Shown here in pieces: positions 1 to 8,749 of a stretch of 64,000 bases of DNA. The position numbers were made by a program, and so were the translations under genes. Each line of letters begins with the position of its first letter. The first letter of the stretch is position 1. The notes below the pieces were generated by a model. The model had not been told where the DNA came from. It did no database searches and saw nothing but the letters and a program-made list of their open reading frames with translations. Origin of the DNA: Streptomyces sp. NBC_00286 (GTDB taxonomy: Bacteria; Actinomycetota; Actinomycetes; Streptomycetales; Streptomycetaceae); NCBI RefSeq assembly GCF_036173125.1, contig NZ_CP108054.1:8618501-8682500 (forward strand), read 5' to 3'.

Positions 1-2
1 GC

Positions 3-449
3 ACCCGTGCCGTCCTGCTGACCGCCGGTGCCACGATCTTCGTGGTCATCACGACGGTCGCGATGCTGCTGGAGAAGCTCAGCCCGGGCGAGCGCCTCAG
101 CTTCGTCTTCACCGGGGCACTGCTCTGCGGGGTCCTCGTCCTGCTCTCACGGCCGAAAGTCGTCGCCGACGAGTCCGGGGTCACCGTCGTCAACATCGCC
201 AGCCGACGGCACCTTGCCTGGGCGGAGATTCTGCAGGTCAACCTGCGTCCCGGCGACCCGTGGGTGTTCCTGAACCTCAGCGACGGCACCAGCCTGCCCG
301 CGCTCGGTATCCAGCCGGGCATCGCGAAGCAGCGGGCGATCAGGGACGCCCGTACGCTGCGGGCGCTGGCCGAGGCCCAGGCGATCGGCGAGATCGACGA
401 ACCGCACGACGAACCGGGCGACGGCCGCTCCGGCGAACATCACGGCTGA
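3..449 (+). CDS. PH domain-containing membrane protein, 5'-truncated by window edge
   Basis: The reading frame is open from the first bases, so the true start lies upstream; the visible 148 residues are the C-terminal part. Two hydrophobic stretches (about residues 5-20 and 28-40) are followed by a small beta-rich domain ending in an acidic, disordered tail. This arrangement, two membrane segments then 'RPKVVADESGVTVVN' and 'LAWAEILQVNL', is typical of short actinobacterial bacterial-PH-domain (CFP-6 like) membrane proteins. The family has no established biochemical role. It is followed by a stem-loop and then, 198 bases on, by the CNNM gene pair on the same strand. Family assignment is reasonable, function unknown. 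Confidence 0.65.
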   Translation, partial: TRAVLLTAGATIFVVITTVAMLLEKLSPGERLSFVFTGALLCGVLVLLSRPKVVADESGVTVVNIASRRHLAWAEILQVNLRPGDPWVFLNLSDGTSLPALGIQPGIAKQRAIRDARTLRALAEAQAIGEIDEPHDEPGDGRSGEHHG

Positions 450-525
450 TCGCAGGAATTCACCCTGCCGTTTTCGCCGGTGTCTTGATTAATCTGGTGC
501 CGGACGCGTTTTCGTTGCGCCTCCG

Positions 526-555
526 CCCCTGATGTTCCGCCCCGGAAGTCAGGGG
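526..555. terminator. Stem-loop after PH-domain gene
   Basis: Arms CCCCTGA / TCAGGGG enclose a second inner pairing TTCC / GGAA with a five-base loop. It lies 77 bases after the stop of the upstream gene and 93 before the next start, which fits a terminator. No U-tract follows, as usual in high-GC actinobacteria. Confidence 0.45.
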
Positions 556-647
556 CTCCTGCTACTCGAGGAGTGACTCCCTCCAGCGATGGACGGATCG
601 TCCTGTAGTACCTGCGCCGCCCCCTCCCGGCCCATCGAGGCGGCGGC

Positions 648-1976
648 ATGACCATCCCCCTGCTGCTCCTTGCGGCGGCGTTCCTGCTGATCCTCGCCAA
701 CGGCTTCTTCGTGGCGGCCGAGTTCGGCCTCGTCACGGTGGAGCGCCCCGACGCCGAGAAGGCCGCGGCAGAGGGTGACCGACGGGCCCACCGGGTCGTC
801 GAGTCCCTCAAGGAGCTGTCCTTCCAGCTCTCCGGCACCCAGCTCGGCATCACCATCACCTCCCTCGTCGTCGGCATGCTCGCCGAACCGGCGCTCGCCG
901 AGCTGCTGGGCGGCCCGTTCACCTCGGTCGGCATCCCCGAAGGCGCCGTACCCGGCGTCTCCGTGATCGTCGGCATGCTGCTGGCCTCGGCCGTGCAGAT
1001 GGTGATCGGCGAGCTCGTGCCCAAGAACTGGGCGGTGTCCAGGCCGATGCAGGTCGCGCGCTTCGTCGCGGGACCTCAGCACCTGTTCGCCCGTCTGTTC
1101 AGGCCGGTGATCGCCGGCCTGAACGCCGTCGCCAACCGGCTCGTCCGTGTCTTCGGCGTTGAGCCGACCGTGGAGCTGGCCTCCGCCCGCACCCCCGGCG
1201 AACTCATCTCCCTGGCCCGGCACTCCGCCCGGGCCGGCGCTCTGGAACAGGACACCGCCGACCTCTTCGTCCGCACCATCTCGCTGGCCGATCTCACCGC
1301 GCAGCACGTCATGACGCCGCGCGTGAAGGTCAGCGCCCTGCAGTCCTCCGCGACCGCCGAGGACGTCGTCAACCTCACCCGCGCCACCGGCCTGTCCCGC
1401 TTCCCCGTCTACCGGGAGCGCATCGACGAAATCGTCGGCATGGTGCACCTCAAGGACGCCCTCGCGGTGCCCACGCACGACCGGCTGCGCACGCCCGTCG
1501 CCCGGATTGCGCAGGCCCCGCTGCTCGTCCCGGAGACATTGCCGGTCAAGCCCCTCCTGGAGCGGCTGCGCAGCGAGCAGCCCATCGCGGTCGTCGTCGA
1601 CGAGTACGGCGGCACGGCCGGAGTCGTGACCCTTGAGGACATCGTCGAGGAACTCGTCGGCGAGGTCCGCGACGAGCACGACGGTCACGATCTGCCCGAG
1701 CTCGCCGTGGCCCCGTCCGAGGACGGCCGCCCGGCCTGGGACGCCGACGGCAGCTGCCGCGTCGACGTCCTCCAGCGCATCGGCCTCGATGTGCCCGAGG
1801 GTCCGTACGAGACGGTCGCCGGCCTCGTCGCCGATCTGCTCGGCCGCATCCCGGCCCCCGGCGACAAGGCCGAACTCCCGGGCTGGCGCCTGTCGGTGCG
1901 GCAGGTCGGGCACTACCGGGCCGAGCGGGTACGTCTGGTCAAGACCGCGGACGCCGTGGTGGAGGCCGTCCGATGA
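648..1976 (+). CDS. CNNM/CBS-domain membrane protein (hemolysin C / CorC family), long form
   Basis: 442 residues. The N-terminal region (about 1-175) is a CNNM (DUF21) transmembrane domain with the hallmark 'LANGFFVAAEF' in the first helix. A pair of CBS domains follows (about 205-325, with 'MTPRVKV' and 'VVVDEYGGTAGVVTLEDIVEELVGE'), then a C-terminal CorC_HlyC transporter-associated domain (about 345-430). Members are proposed divalent-cation (Mg/Co) efflux proteins regulated by nucleotide binding to the CBS pair; the old name hemolysin does not imply haemolysis. The ATG is preceded by GAGG about 10 bases upstream. The stop overlaps the start of the next gene (ATGA), so the two are translationally coupled paralogues. 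Confidence 0.88.
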   Translation: MTIPLLLLAAAFLLILANGFFVAAEFGLVTVERPDAEKAAAEGDRRAHRVVESLKELSFQLSGTQLGITITSLVVGMLAEPALAELLGGPFTSVGIPEGAVPGVSVIVGMLLASAVQMVIGELVPKNWAVSRPMQVARFVAGPQHLFARLFRPVIAGLNAVANRLVRVFGVEPTVELASARTPGELISLARHSARAGALEQDTADLFVRTISLADLTAQHVMTPRVKVSALQSSATAEDVVNLTRATGLSRFPVYRERIDEIVGMVHLKDALAVPTHDRLRTPVARIAQAPLLVPETLPVKPLLERLRSEQPIAVVVDEYGGTAGVVTLEDIVEELVGEVRDEHDGHDLPELAVAPSEDGRPAWDADGSCRVDVLQRIGLDVPEGPYETVAGLVADLLGRIPAPGDKAELPGWRLSVRQVGHYRAERVRLVKTADAVVEAVR

Positions 1977-3079
1977 GCATGCTCCAACTCCTGTTCGCCG
2001 CCCTGCTCGTACTCGCCAACGGATTCTTCGTCGGCGCCGAGTTCGCCCTCGTCTCCGTACGCCGCAGCCAGATCGAACCGCTTGGCACCGCACGCGCCCG
2101 GCAGGTCATGTACGGCCTGGAGAACCTGCCGCAGATGATGGCGGCCGCCCAGTTCGGCATCACCGTCTGCTCCTTGACGCTGGGCGCCGTCGCCGAGCCC
2201 ACCGTGGCCCACCTCCTGGAGCCCGTCTTCCACGCGGTGCACCTGCCGGAGGGTGCGATCCACCCCCTCGGCTACGTCCTCGCCCTCGCCGTGGTCGTTT
2301 TCCTCCACCTCGTCGTCGGCGAGATGCTGCCGAAGAACCTGGCGATGGCCGCGCCGGAGAAGACCGCTCTGTGGCTCAGCCCCGGCCTGGTCGCCTTCGC
2401 CCGGCTGTGCAAGCCGGTCACCTCGGGCCTCGGCGCCTGCTCCCGCCTGATCCTCAGGCTCTTCCGGGTCGAGCCGAAGGACGAGGTCGAGGCCGTCTTC
2501 ACCAGCGAGCAGCTCAACCGGCTGGTGGAGGACGCGGGCCAGGCCGGGTTCCTCGACCCCGAGGAGCAGGAACGCCTGGAGGACGCCCTCGAGCTGGGCT
2601 CCCGCCCCGTCACGGATGTGCTTCTGGACCGTGAGTCACTGGTGACGGTCGGCCTCTCGGTCACCCCGGGCCAGGTCGTCGCACTCACCGCCCGCACCGG
2701 CTACTCCCGTTTCCCGGTGTGCGCGGAGAACGGCGCCTTCATGGGCTATCTGCACGTGAAGGACGTACTCGACCTGGAGGACTCCGACCGGGCCGTGCCG
2801 CAGCAGATCTGGCGCCCGATGACGACCCTGCGCTCGGAGCTCCCGCTGGACGACGCCCTGACCGTGATGCGCCGCGCCGCGACGCACCTCGCCCAGGTCG
2901 CCGACGCCTCAGGCCGCGTACTCGGCTTGGTCGCCCTGGAGGACGTACTGGAACTCCTGGTCGGCGAGGTACGCGACCCGGCGCACCGGACCGCCCCGGA
3001 GACCCAGCAGACTCAGCAGGTGACGACGCTGGCGGAGCCCGTCCCGAGCGGTGCCCCTGAGGAGGCTCTGGCGAGCTGA
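1973..3079 (+). CDS. CNNM/CBS-domain membrane protein, short form
   Basis: 368 residues, a paralogue of the preceding gene, starting within its stop codon (ATGA overlap). It has the same CNNM membrane domain ('LANGFFVGAEFALV') and a CBS pair ending in 'ALEDVLELLVGE', but ends soon after: the CorC_HlyC domain of its neighbour is missing. Coupled expression suggests the two may form a heteromeric membrane complex, as is common for paired CNNM genes in actinobacteria; that is inference. Substrate unknown, probably a divalent cation. It converges on the AAA ATPase gene with a 60-bp perfect palindrome between them. Confidence 0.87.
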   Translation: MSMLQLLFAALLVLANGFFVGAEFALVSVRRSQIEPLGTARARQVMYGLENLPQMMAAAQFGITVCSLTLGAVAEPTVAHLLEPVFHAVHLPEGAIHPLGYVLALAVVVFLHLVVGEMLPKNLAMAAPEKTALWLSPGLVAFARLCKPVTSGLGACSRLILRLFRVEPKDEVEAVFTSEQLNRLVEDAGQAGFLDPEEQERLEDALELGSRPVTDVLLDRESLVTVGLSVTPGQVVALTARTGYSRFPVCAENGAFMGYLHVKDVLDLEDSDRAVPQQIWRPMTTLRSELPLDDALTVMRRAATHLAQVADASGRVLGLVALEDVLELLVGEVRDPAHRTAPETQQTQQVTTLAEPVPSGAPEEALAS

Positions 3080-3088
3080 GGGGTAGGG

Positions 3089-3148
3089 GGCTGTTGCGGG
3101 AACTTGTGACACTTGCACGTGCAAGTGTCACAAGTTCCCGCAACAGCC
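3089..3148. repeat. 60-bp perfect palindrome between convergent genes
   Basis: Two 30-base arms meet at position 3118/3119 without a single mismatch and without a loop; the central bases read CACGTG. It lies 10 bases after the stop of the CNNM gene and 24 before the stop of the convergent ATPase gene, so it most simply acts as a bidirectional terminator. Such length and perfection are unusual for a terminator. Confidence 0.9.
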
Positions 3149-3171
3149 TTGGTCCCCCGAGGGCCGCTCGG

Positions 3172-5037
3172 TCACAGCGCCGACGGATCCTGGGGCCCGC
3201 GGCCCGACAACACCTCGCCGTACGCCTGCATCAGGTCCGGCAGGCGGAGGGTGGACAGGTCGTCGCGGGTCAGCTCGCCGGTGTAGCCGGACAGCCGCAG
3301 ATCGCGGTAGGCGCAGCTCTTCTCGTACAGGGTGCGCAGGAAGCGGCCGTTGCCGAGTTCGTCGATCCAGCCCTGGTCGACGACATGCCCGCTGATGGAG
3401 CGCAGCTCGTCGAGCGCCTCCTCGTCCCATACGTCGCCGTTCTCGGCGGCCAGCACCTCGCCGATCGAGGTGAGTTCGAGGGGACGGTACGAGGGGAAGT
3501 CGACGCGGGTCGTGAAGCGGGACGAAAGCCCGGGGTTGGCGGCGAGCAGGCGGTCCATGCCCTCCGGGTACCCGGCGAGGATCACCACCAGGTGGTCGCG
3601 GTTGTCCTCGGCGCGCTTGAGCAGCACCTGCAGCGCCTCGTCGCCGTAGGCGTCGCCCTTGCCGTAGCCGGAGTTGGACAGCGAGTACGCCTCGTCGACG
3701 AAGAGGACGCCGCCGATCGCGGAGTCGATCAGTTCGTTCGCCTTCACAGCGGTCTGGCCGAGGTACTCGCCCACCAGGTCGGCGCGCTGGGCCTCCACGA
3801 GGTGGTCGCCGCCGAGCAGCCCGAGTGCGTAGAAGACCCGGCCCAGGATGCGGGCCACAGTGGTCTTGCCGGTGCCGGAAGGGCCCGAGAACACGAAGTG
3901 CCGCTTCGGCGGCTGCACAGGCAGGCCCTGGCCGGCACGCAGCCGAGCCATGTTCAACTGCGCGGACAGCGCTTTCACCTGGCGCTTCACCGGCTCCAGG
4001 CCGACCATCCGCTCCAGCTCGGCGAGCGCCTCCTCCAGCAACCCAGGATCGGTGGGGCCGGTCGGCGGATGCGAAGGCCGGACCGGCACTATGGCCTTCT
4101 CGCGGACCGTGTCGGCATCCGGCGACAGCCCGCCCGGCGGCGGCAGATCGGCCTCGGAAAGCTTGAGATCCCGGCCCTCCGCACCGAACAATGCGTCCAC
4201 ACCATCCGGTCCGTCGATCATGTCCTGGACGCCGGTGAGCGTGATCGCCGCGAGATCCGCCGCGTCGTCGTACCCGTCGCCCTCGGAGATCGCCGCGAGC
4301 CGCGCCGAGGTGTCCATGAAGGCGGGGTCGACCCGGTGCACCGCCCGGTACAGGGGCAGCGCCGCCGCCGACCGTCCGGTGCCCTCATGCGCCCGCGCCA
4401 GCCAGTACCGCAGTTCCTTGCGCTGCGGCTGCTCGCTGCGACAACGCATCAGCGCCGCCGACAGCAGAGGCTCGGCCTGCCCGTACATCTCCAGGCGTAC
4501 GCGCGCCATGCCGCCGAAGAGCCCGGCCTCGATGCCGAGCATCGGATCGTCGATCAGCGGATCGGTGTGCCGGGCCAGCTGCTCCCAGTCCTTGACGAGG
4601 TAGGCCCGGCAGGCGTGCAGAAACCGCACCTGCCGGTCGGCGTCCACCGGCGGCAGTCCCGCGAGCGCCCGGTCCAGCTCCGGGACATGACGTCCGTCGA
4701 GCCAGTGCGAGGCGTGCGCGAGCAGCAGATCGCGCGGGCTCTCCAGGACGGGCTGCACCCACCAGCCCAGCCAGTACCAGGAGTTGAGCGTGCGCCGGTG
4801 GCGGGCGCGCTGTTCCCCGAAGCGCTCGCGGTGCCGGAACATCCGCAGCAGCGCGGTGGTGGTGTCGATGCGCAGTGCGTGCAGCCCGAGCCAGCCGTCG
4901 GCCATCCCCGGGTCGATCCGGACCGCCGCGCGGAACTCCTCCTCCGCCTGCGGATAGGCCCCCATCGTGTAGGCGTCCACACCTCGCAGCCAGGCGAGGT
5001 CGGCCGGGGCCTCGGGGCCCTGCGTGCCGAAGTCCAT
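3172..5037 (-). CDS. CbxX/CfxQ (EccA-like) AAA ATPase with N-terminal TPR-like region
   Basis: 621 residues from ATG 5037, chosen over longer in-frame starts because GGGGGAC lies just upstream and the alignable part begins here. The first ~300 residues are helical, TPR-like ('GAYPQAEEEFRAAVRIDPG'). A CbxX/CfxQ-type AAA module follows: Walker A 'GPSGTGKTT' near residue 384 and Walker B 'VLFVDEA' near 446. This layout matches EccA, the cytosolic ATPase of type VII (ESX) secretion, but no other ESX gene (WXG100 protein, EccB/C/D/E, mycosin) is nearby. Streptomycetes carry several orphan EccA-like ATPases, so a secretion role is not shown. Convergent with the CNNM pair. Confidence 0.8.
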   Translation of the reverse strand: MDFGTQGPEAPADLAWLRGVDAYTMGAYPQAEEEFRAAVRIDPGMADGWLGLHALRIDTTTALLRMFRHRERFGEQRARHRRTLNSWYWLGWWVQPVLESPRDLLLAHASHWLDGRHVPELDRALAGLPPVDADRQVRFLHACRAYLVKDWEQLARHTDPLIDDPMLGIEAGLFGGMARVRLEMYGQAEPLLSAALMRCRSEQPQRKELRYWLARAHEGTGRSAAALPLYRAVHRVDPAFMDTSARLAAISEGDGYDDAADLAAITLTGVQDMIDGPDGVDALFGAEGRDLKLSEADLPPPGGLSPDADTVREKAIVPVRPSHPPTGPTDPGLLEEALAELERMVGLEPVKRQVKALSAQLNMARLRAGQGLPVQPPKRHFVFSGPSGTGKTTVARILGRVFYALGLLGGDHLVEAQRADLVGEYLGQTAVKANELIDSAIGGVLFVDEAYSLSNSGYGKGDAYGDEALQVLLKRAEDNRDHLVVILAGYPEGMDRLLAANPGLSSRFTTRVDFPSYRPLELTSIGEVLAAENGDVWDEEALDELRSISGHVVDQGWIDELGNGRFLRTLYEKSCAYRDLRLSGYTGELTRDDLSTLRLPDLMQAYGEVLSGRGPQDPSAL

Positions 5038-5323
5038 CACGTCCCCCACATACCGTGCCCCCGTTTGAGTGCCGGTCGGGCCGGTGCCCGTCGGCAGCCT
5101 TCGTCGAACCGCTGTGCTGTGGACGGGAGTTGTGCGTTCGGTGCGGAGAGCAGCCGTCCGAAGGTCGCACCGAGAGGCATCGTACCCGCGGGGTGGGGCC
5201 CGGCCGAAGAGTGCCCGCACGACGGGTTCTTCGAGGTGGGAGCACATGGGGCGCACTCAGCTCGGTGACCGAGGGTGAGCGAAACATGTCGAAGTGCGTC
5301 CGGAATCCGGAATGAGGACAGAA

Positions 5324-5361
5324 CGAAGCCCCCGATCACGGGGGAACAACCGGGGGCTTCG
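5324..5361 (-). terminator. Terminator of the P-loop kinase gene
   Basis: Perfect 11-base arms CGAAGCCCCCG / CGGGGGCTTCG with a 16-base loop, 114 bases downstream of the kinase stop. The remaining sequence from 5038 to 5475 holds no convincing gene; it should contain the promoter of the AAA ATPase gene, but no clear -10/-35 pair stands out. Confidence 0.7.
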
Positions 5362-5475
5362 CGTCTGTCGGCGACTCCGAAGAGCCGCACATTGGAAACG
5401 TAAGACCTGTACGGCCCCCCGGTCAAGCCGAGTTGAAGCACTTGGGGCAGTTCTCGGACACGCCTCTTCACAGGT

Positions 5476-6108
5476 TCAGCACACAGGCGATGACCCGTCA
5501 CGGTGCGTGACAATCTGGTCTGGTCCAGCAGTCCCAGCAGGTCCCTTAAGCACCTCAAACCCCTCTGAAAACCCCCGCACCAAGAGATCGGCAAAGGGCC
5601 GAGAAGGGTCATCGGCGAAGTGGCGGCGCTCGGCGACGACCCACCCTTCCCAGAAGTCGCTCTGCTCCGCACCATCCCGCTGCCGGCCTCGCGCCCAGGC
5701 GTCCTCGGGCGCGGACTCCATCCACAGCAGGCACGCCAGAAACGGCCGCAACGCTCGGCGTCCCGCGCCCACGCCTTCGACGAGCACCACGGGCGCGGGC
5801 GGCAGGGCGCGGACCGGCCCGAAGCGGCGCGCCAGCCAGTCGTACGCCCGGTAGTGCGCCCGTTCACCGCGGCTCAGCGGCTCTACGACGTCCCGGAGCA
5901 GCCGTTCCGTCCACGCGAACAGTTCCTCGTGGGTGGCGATGTCATCGAGGTGCAGTAGGGGTGCACCGCCCAGCGCCTCGGCCAGCCGCCCCGCGAACGT
6001 CGTCTTTCCGGAGCCCGCGTGCCCGTCGACGCCGATCAGGCGGACGGGGCCGCAGGAAGGCGGCAGTCGGCGGAGGCGGGAGGCGAGGGCATCGGGCGAG
6101 GTGTGCAC
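5476..6108 (-). CDS. Uridine-kinase-like P-loop nucleoside/nucleotide kinase
   Basis: 210 residues from GTG 6108. The longer upstream frame is low-complexity and unlikely to be coding, but the chosen start has no strong ribosome site, so it is uncertain by a few codons. Walker A 'GHAGSGKTT' at residues 30-37 follows 'RLIGVDG', and 'LLHLDDIATHEELFAW' fits the substrate region of uridine-kinase-like enzymes. 'VVLVEGVGAGRRAL' matches the 'EG' element conserved in that family. Likely a cytosolic kinase of a nucleoside or other small molecule; the substrate cannot be told from sequence. It is monocistronic and has its own terminator. Confidence 0.72.
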   Translation of the reverse strand: MHTSPDALASRLRRLPPSCGPVRLIGVDGHAGSGKTTFAGRLAEALGGAPLLHLDDIATHEELFAWTERLLRDVVEPLSRGERAHYRAYDWLARRFGPVRALPPAPVVLVEGVGAGRRALRPFLACLLWMESAPEDAWARGRQRDGAEQSDFWEGWVVAERRHFADDPSRPFADLLVRGFSEGFEVLKGPAGTAGPDQIVTHRDGSSPVC

Positions 6109-6271
6109 ATTGCCAGGGTATTTCCCGATCGTTGTGCCAATGGTTGTGACCAATATTGATCGGTGCCACGACCCCTGAAGTGCTGGCAGCGCGCAGCACG
6201 GCCCTCCATAGTGGGCCGCACACCCGCACTCAAGGACTCGCCCGTTCCGGAAACCTGGGGGTCGCCCACAC

Positions 6272-7639
6272 ATGACCAGAGCCCAACAGCCCTCCCGCAG
6301 AAGCCTCTTGGCCGTGGCGATGGCCGCGGCAGCGGCGGGCGCCGCGAGCCCGGCGGCCGCCGCCGGCTCCTCCGCCCGCACCGCGCCCGCCCCCTCGAAA
6401 GCGCCGTCCCGCCAGGTCGACAACCGCGCCTGGACCTCGTACGCCGACTGGCGCGGCGGCACCGCGAAGGGCACCCGAGCCGTCTCCGGGAAACGCCCCG
6501 GCCTGGTGATCGCGACCCCCGCGGGCCGCACCGACTACGCGGACCCGCACACCGGCAAGACGGCCACCTGGGAGTACGCGCGCTGGACCTCGCCCGTCCA
6601 CCGCCTCGCCGTACCCTCGACCGAGGTCATCGCCTCCTGGAACGCGCACACTCCGGCCGGCACCTGGCTCCAGATCGAGCTGGCGGGCACCTACTCCGAC
6701 GGCACCAAGACCCCCTGGTACGTGATGGGCCGCTGGGCGGCCGACGACCAGGACATCAGGCGGACCTCGGTGGACGACCAGAGCGACGACAAGAGCAGCG
6801 TCTGGACGGACACCTTCGCCATCGACGACCCGGCCTCCGGCCTGCGCCTCGACTCGTACCGGCTGCGGCTGACCTTGTACCGCAAGCCCGGCACGAAGAT
6901 CACGCCGACCGTGTGGCGGCTTGGCGCGATGGGCTCCGACATCCCGGACCGCTTCACCGTCCCGGCCTCGAAGCCCGCACTCGCCAAGGAGCTGACGGTG
7001 CCGCGGTACTCGCAGGAGACCCACATCGGCCAGTACCCGGAGTACGACAACGGCGGCGAGGCCTGGTGCAGCCCCACCTCCTCGCAGATGATCATCGAGT
7101 ACTGGGGGCGGAAGCCCACGGCCGAGGACCTGGCCTGGGTCAATCCCGACTTCGCGGATCCGCAGGTGTGCCATGCCGCCCGGTTCACCTACGACTACCA
7201 GTACGAGGGCTGCGGCAACTGGCCCTTCAACGCCGCGTACGCCGCCACGTACAAGGACCTGCAGGGCGTGGTGACGCGGCTCGGTTCACTCGGTGATCTG
7301 GAAACGCTGATCGCGGCGGGCATCCCGGTCATCACGTCCCAGTCGTTCCTCGAGTCGGAGCTGCCCGGAGCGGGATACGGCACCGCGGGCCATCTGATGA
7401 CCGTCATCGGGTTCACGGCCGACGGTGACGTGATCGCCAACGACCCGAACTCACCGAGCAACGAGGCGGTGCGGCGGGTCTACCAGCGGCGCGCCTGGGA
7501 GAACATCTGGCTCCGTACCAAGAGGTACAACGCTTCCGGGAACGTGGCCTCCGGGACCGGCGGCGTCTGTTACCTCTACTTCCCGGCGCATCCCACGGCA
7601 CGCCAGCGGAAGGCGCTGGCGGCGGTCGGCGTCCGCTGA
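6272..7639 (+). CDS. Secreted C39-family-like cysteine peptidase
   Basis: 455 residues with a signal peptide of Tat type: 'SRRSLL' then an Ala-rich hydrophobic stretch ending near residue 35. A beta-rich region precedes a papain-like domain of the peptidase C39 group. The catalytic Cys is seen in 'GGEAWCSPTSSQMI' (Cys about 266), the His in 'GYGTAGHLMTVIGF' (about 374), and the third polar residue in 'NDPN' (about 391). Ordinary C39 domains cut bacteriocin leader peptides inside ABC exporters. This one is a free extracellular protein with no exporter domain, so its substrate is unknown. Monocistronic. Confidence 0.82.
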   Translation: MTRAQQPSRRSLLAVAMAAAAAGAASPAAAAGSSARTAPAPSKAPSRQVDNRAWTSYADWRGGTAKGTRAVSGKRPGLVIATPAGRTDYADPHTGKTATWEYARWTSPVHRLAVPSTEVIASWNAHTPAGTWLQIELAGTYSDGTKTPWYVMGRWAADDQDIRRTSVDDQSDDKSSVWTDTFAIDDPASGLRLDSYRLRLTLYRKPGTKITPTVWRLGAMGSDIPDRFTVPASKPALAKELTVPRYSQETHIGQYPEYDNGGEAWCSPTSSQMIIEYWGRKPTAEDLAWVNPDFADPQVCHAARFTYDYQYEGCGNWPFNAAYAATYKDLQGVVTRLGSLGDLETLIAAGIPVITSQSFLESELPGAGYGTAGHLMTVIGFTADGDVIANDPNSPSNEAVRRVYQRRAWENIWLRTKRYNASGNVASGTGGVCYLYFPAHPTARQRKALAAVGVR

Positions 7640-7784
7640 CCGGGCGCTGACCTGGGGGTCTGGGCATTCGGGACGTGACCAAGCTCTCTCCCGCACAGGC
7701 CGATTCGGGTGGCAAGGTGGACAGCCCCGTGACCTCCGGGACGCGGGGAGTCCACCGACCCGAAGCCGATACGAGCGAGCTGCC

Positions 7785-7931
7785 ATGACCGCGAACTCCG
7801 CCACCGCCGGACGCCCTCAGACCCGTACCGGCGGCCCCGACGACGACGGCTCGAAGATCGTCGAGCACCTTGCCGGCTGGACCCTCGTGGTGGTGCTCGC
7901 GATGCTCGTCACACAGCTCGGAATGATCTGA
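7785..7931 (+). CDS. Small single-span membrane protein (48 aa)
   Basis: A short ORF starting ATG 7785 and ending TGA 7931. It reads 'MTANSATAGRPQTRTGG', an acidic linker 'DDDG', then one hydrophobic helix 'GWTLVVVLAMLVTQLGMI' that runs to the C-terminus. Length, coding-type third-position GC and the clean N-out/C-tail architecture support a real gene. No function is recognisable. It sits in the gap between the peptidase and the TetR gene, upstream of the TetR operator palindrome. Confidence 0.55.
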   Translation: MTANSATAGRPQTRTGGPDDDGSKIVEHLAGWTLVVVLAMLVTQLGMI

Positions 7932-8000
7932 CGGCTGGCCTGCGGGTCTGCGAAAGCCGTCGAAGAGAGTCGAACGGGCAGGTGGTGGAGGTCTGCCATA

Positions 8001-8025
8001 CTGCCTGCGAAAGTTTCGGAGGCAG
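8001..8025. promoter_or_regulatory. Candidate TetR operator, 25-bp near-perfect palindrome
   Basis: Two 12-base half sites, CTGCCTGCGAAA and TTTCGGAGGCAG, surround one central base and mismatch at one pair only. It ends 19 bases before the TTG start of the adjacent TetR gene, where binding would block transcription. Autoregulation by that regulator is the natural reading; this is inference. Confidence 0.65.
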
Positions 8026-8044
8026 TTGAAGACCAGGGCTGGAA

Positions 8045-8698
8045 TTGAACCAAAGTCAACGGCACGGCGACCGCCCACACGCACGCGGCACCGACCGCTC
8101 CTTGGCCCGACGTGCCGAACTCATCGCGATCGGTCGGAAGTTATTCGCCGACACGTCCTACGACACCCTGTCGATGGATGACATCGCCAAGCAGGCACAT
8201 GTCGCCAAGGGCTTGATCTACTACTACTTCAAGTCCAAGCGCGGCTACTACCTGGCGATCATCGAGGACTCGGTGGCCGACCTGATCTCCCGCGCGGCCG
8301 GCGGCCTCGAACTGCCGCCCGAGGAACGGGTCCACCGCACCATCGACAGCTATCTGCGTCACGCCGAGCAGCACCAGGCCGCGTACCGCGCGATCATCAC
8401 CGGCGGCGTCGGCTTCGATGCCGAGGTCCTCGCCATCCGCGACGGCGTGCGCGAAGCCATCATCGAGACCATCGCCGAGGGAGCGTACGGCAGGCGCAAG
8501 GTCGCCGCGCTGCCCCGCACGGCGCTGCTCGGCTGGCTGTGCAGTGTCGAGGGCGCCACCCTCGACTGGATCGACCACCAGGCGCTCTCGCGCGACGTGA
8601 TGCGTGAACTGCTGGTGAAGATGCTCGGCGGCGCCCTTCGGGTGATCGAGGACCTCGACCCCTCGTATCCGGCGCCCGAGGCCGCCCGCCAGGTCTGA
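8045..8698 (+). CDS. TetR/AcrR-family transcriptional regulator with a TTA codon
   Basis: 217 residues from TTG 8045, the first usable start after an in-frame stop at 8027; the ribosome site is weak. The N-terminal helix-turn-helix is classical ('SMDDIAKQAHVAKGLIYYYF', residues about 40-60), followed by an all-helical ligand-binding domain. A TTA leucine codon lies at 8141-8143 ('GRKLFAD'). In Streptomyces TTA is read only by the bldA tRNA, so translation should be tied to development. The ligand and targets are unknown. The palindrome at 8001-8025 is the likely autoregulatory site. Convergent with the chitinase gene. Confidence 0.88.
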   Translation: MNQSQRHGDRPHARGTDRSLARRAELIAIGRKLFADTSYDTLSMDDIAKQAHVAKGLIYYYFKSKRGYYLAIIEDSVADLISRAAGGLELPPEERVHRTIDSYLRHAEQHQAAYRAIITGGVGFDAEVLAIRDGVREAIIETIAEGAYGRRKVAALPRTALLGWLCSVEGATLDWIDHQALSRDVMRELLVKMLGGALRVIEDLDPSYPAPEAARQV

Positions 8699-8705
8699 GC
8701 GAAGA

Positions 8706-8727
8706 GCGGGGGTCCGCCGACCCCCGC
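8706..8727. terminator. Bidirectional terminator, TetR / chitinase
   Basis: Perfect 9-base arms GCGGGGGTC / GACCCCCGC with loop CGCC, placed in the 51-base gap between the two convergent stop codons. Confidence 0.75.
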
Positions 8728-8749
8728 CCCAAGTGACGTACGGAACAAG

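Noticed and set aside
648..3079. True haemolysins
   Set aside because: The family name is historical; domains are CNNM and CBS, consistent with cation transport.
3094..5268. A 724-codon open frame opposite the AAA ATPase gene
   Set aside because: It is the antisense shadow of a high-GC gene; the minus-strand product has complete AAA motifs, this one has none.
5320..5440. A tRNA-like stretch after the kinase gene
   Set aside because: Only a simple terminator hairpin is present; no cloverleaf, T-loop or anticodon arm could be drawn.
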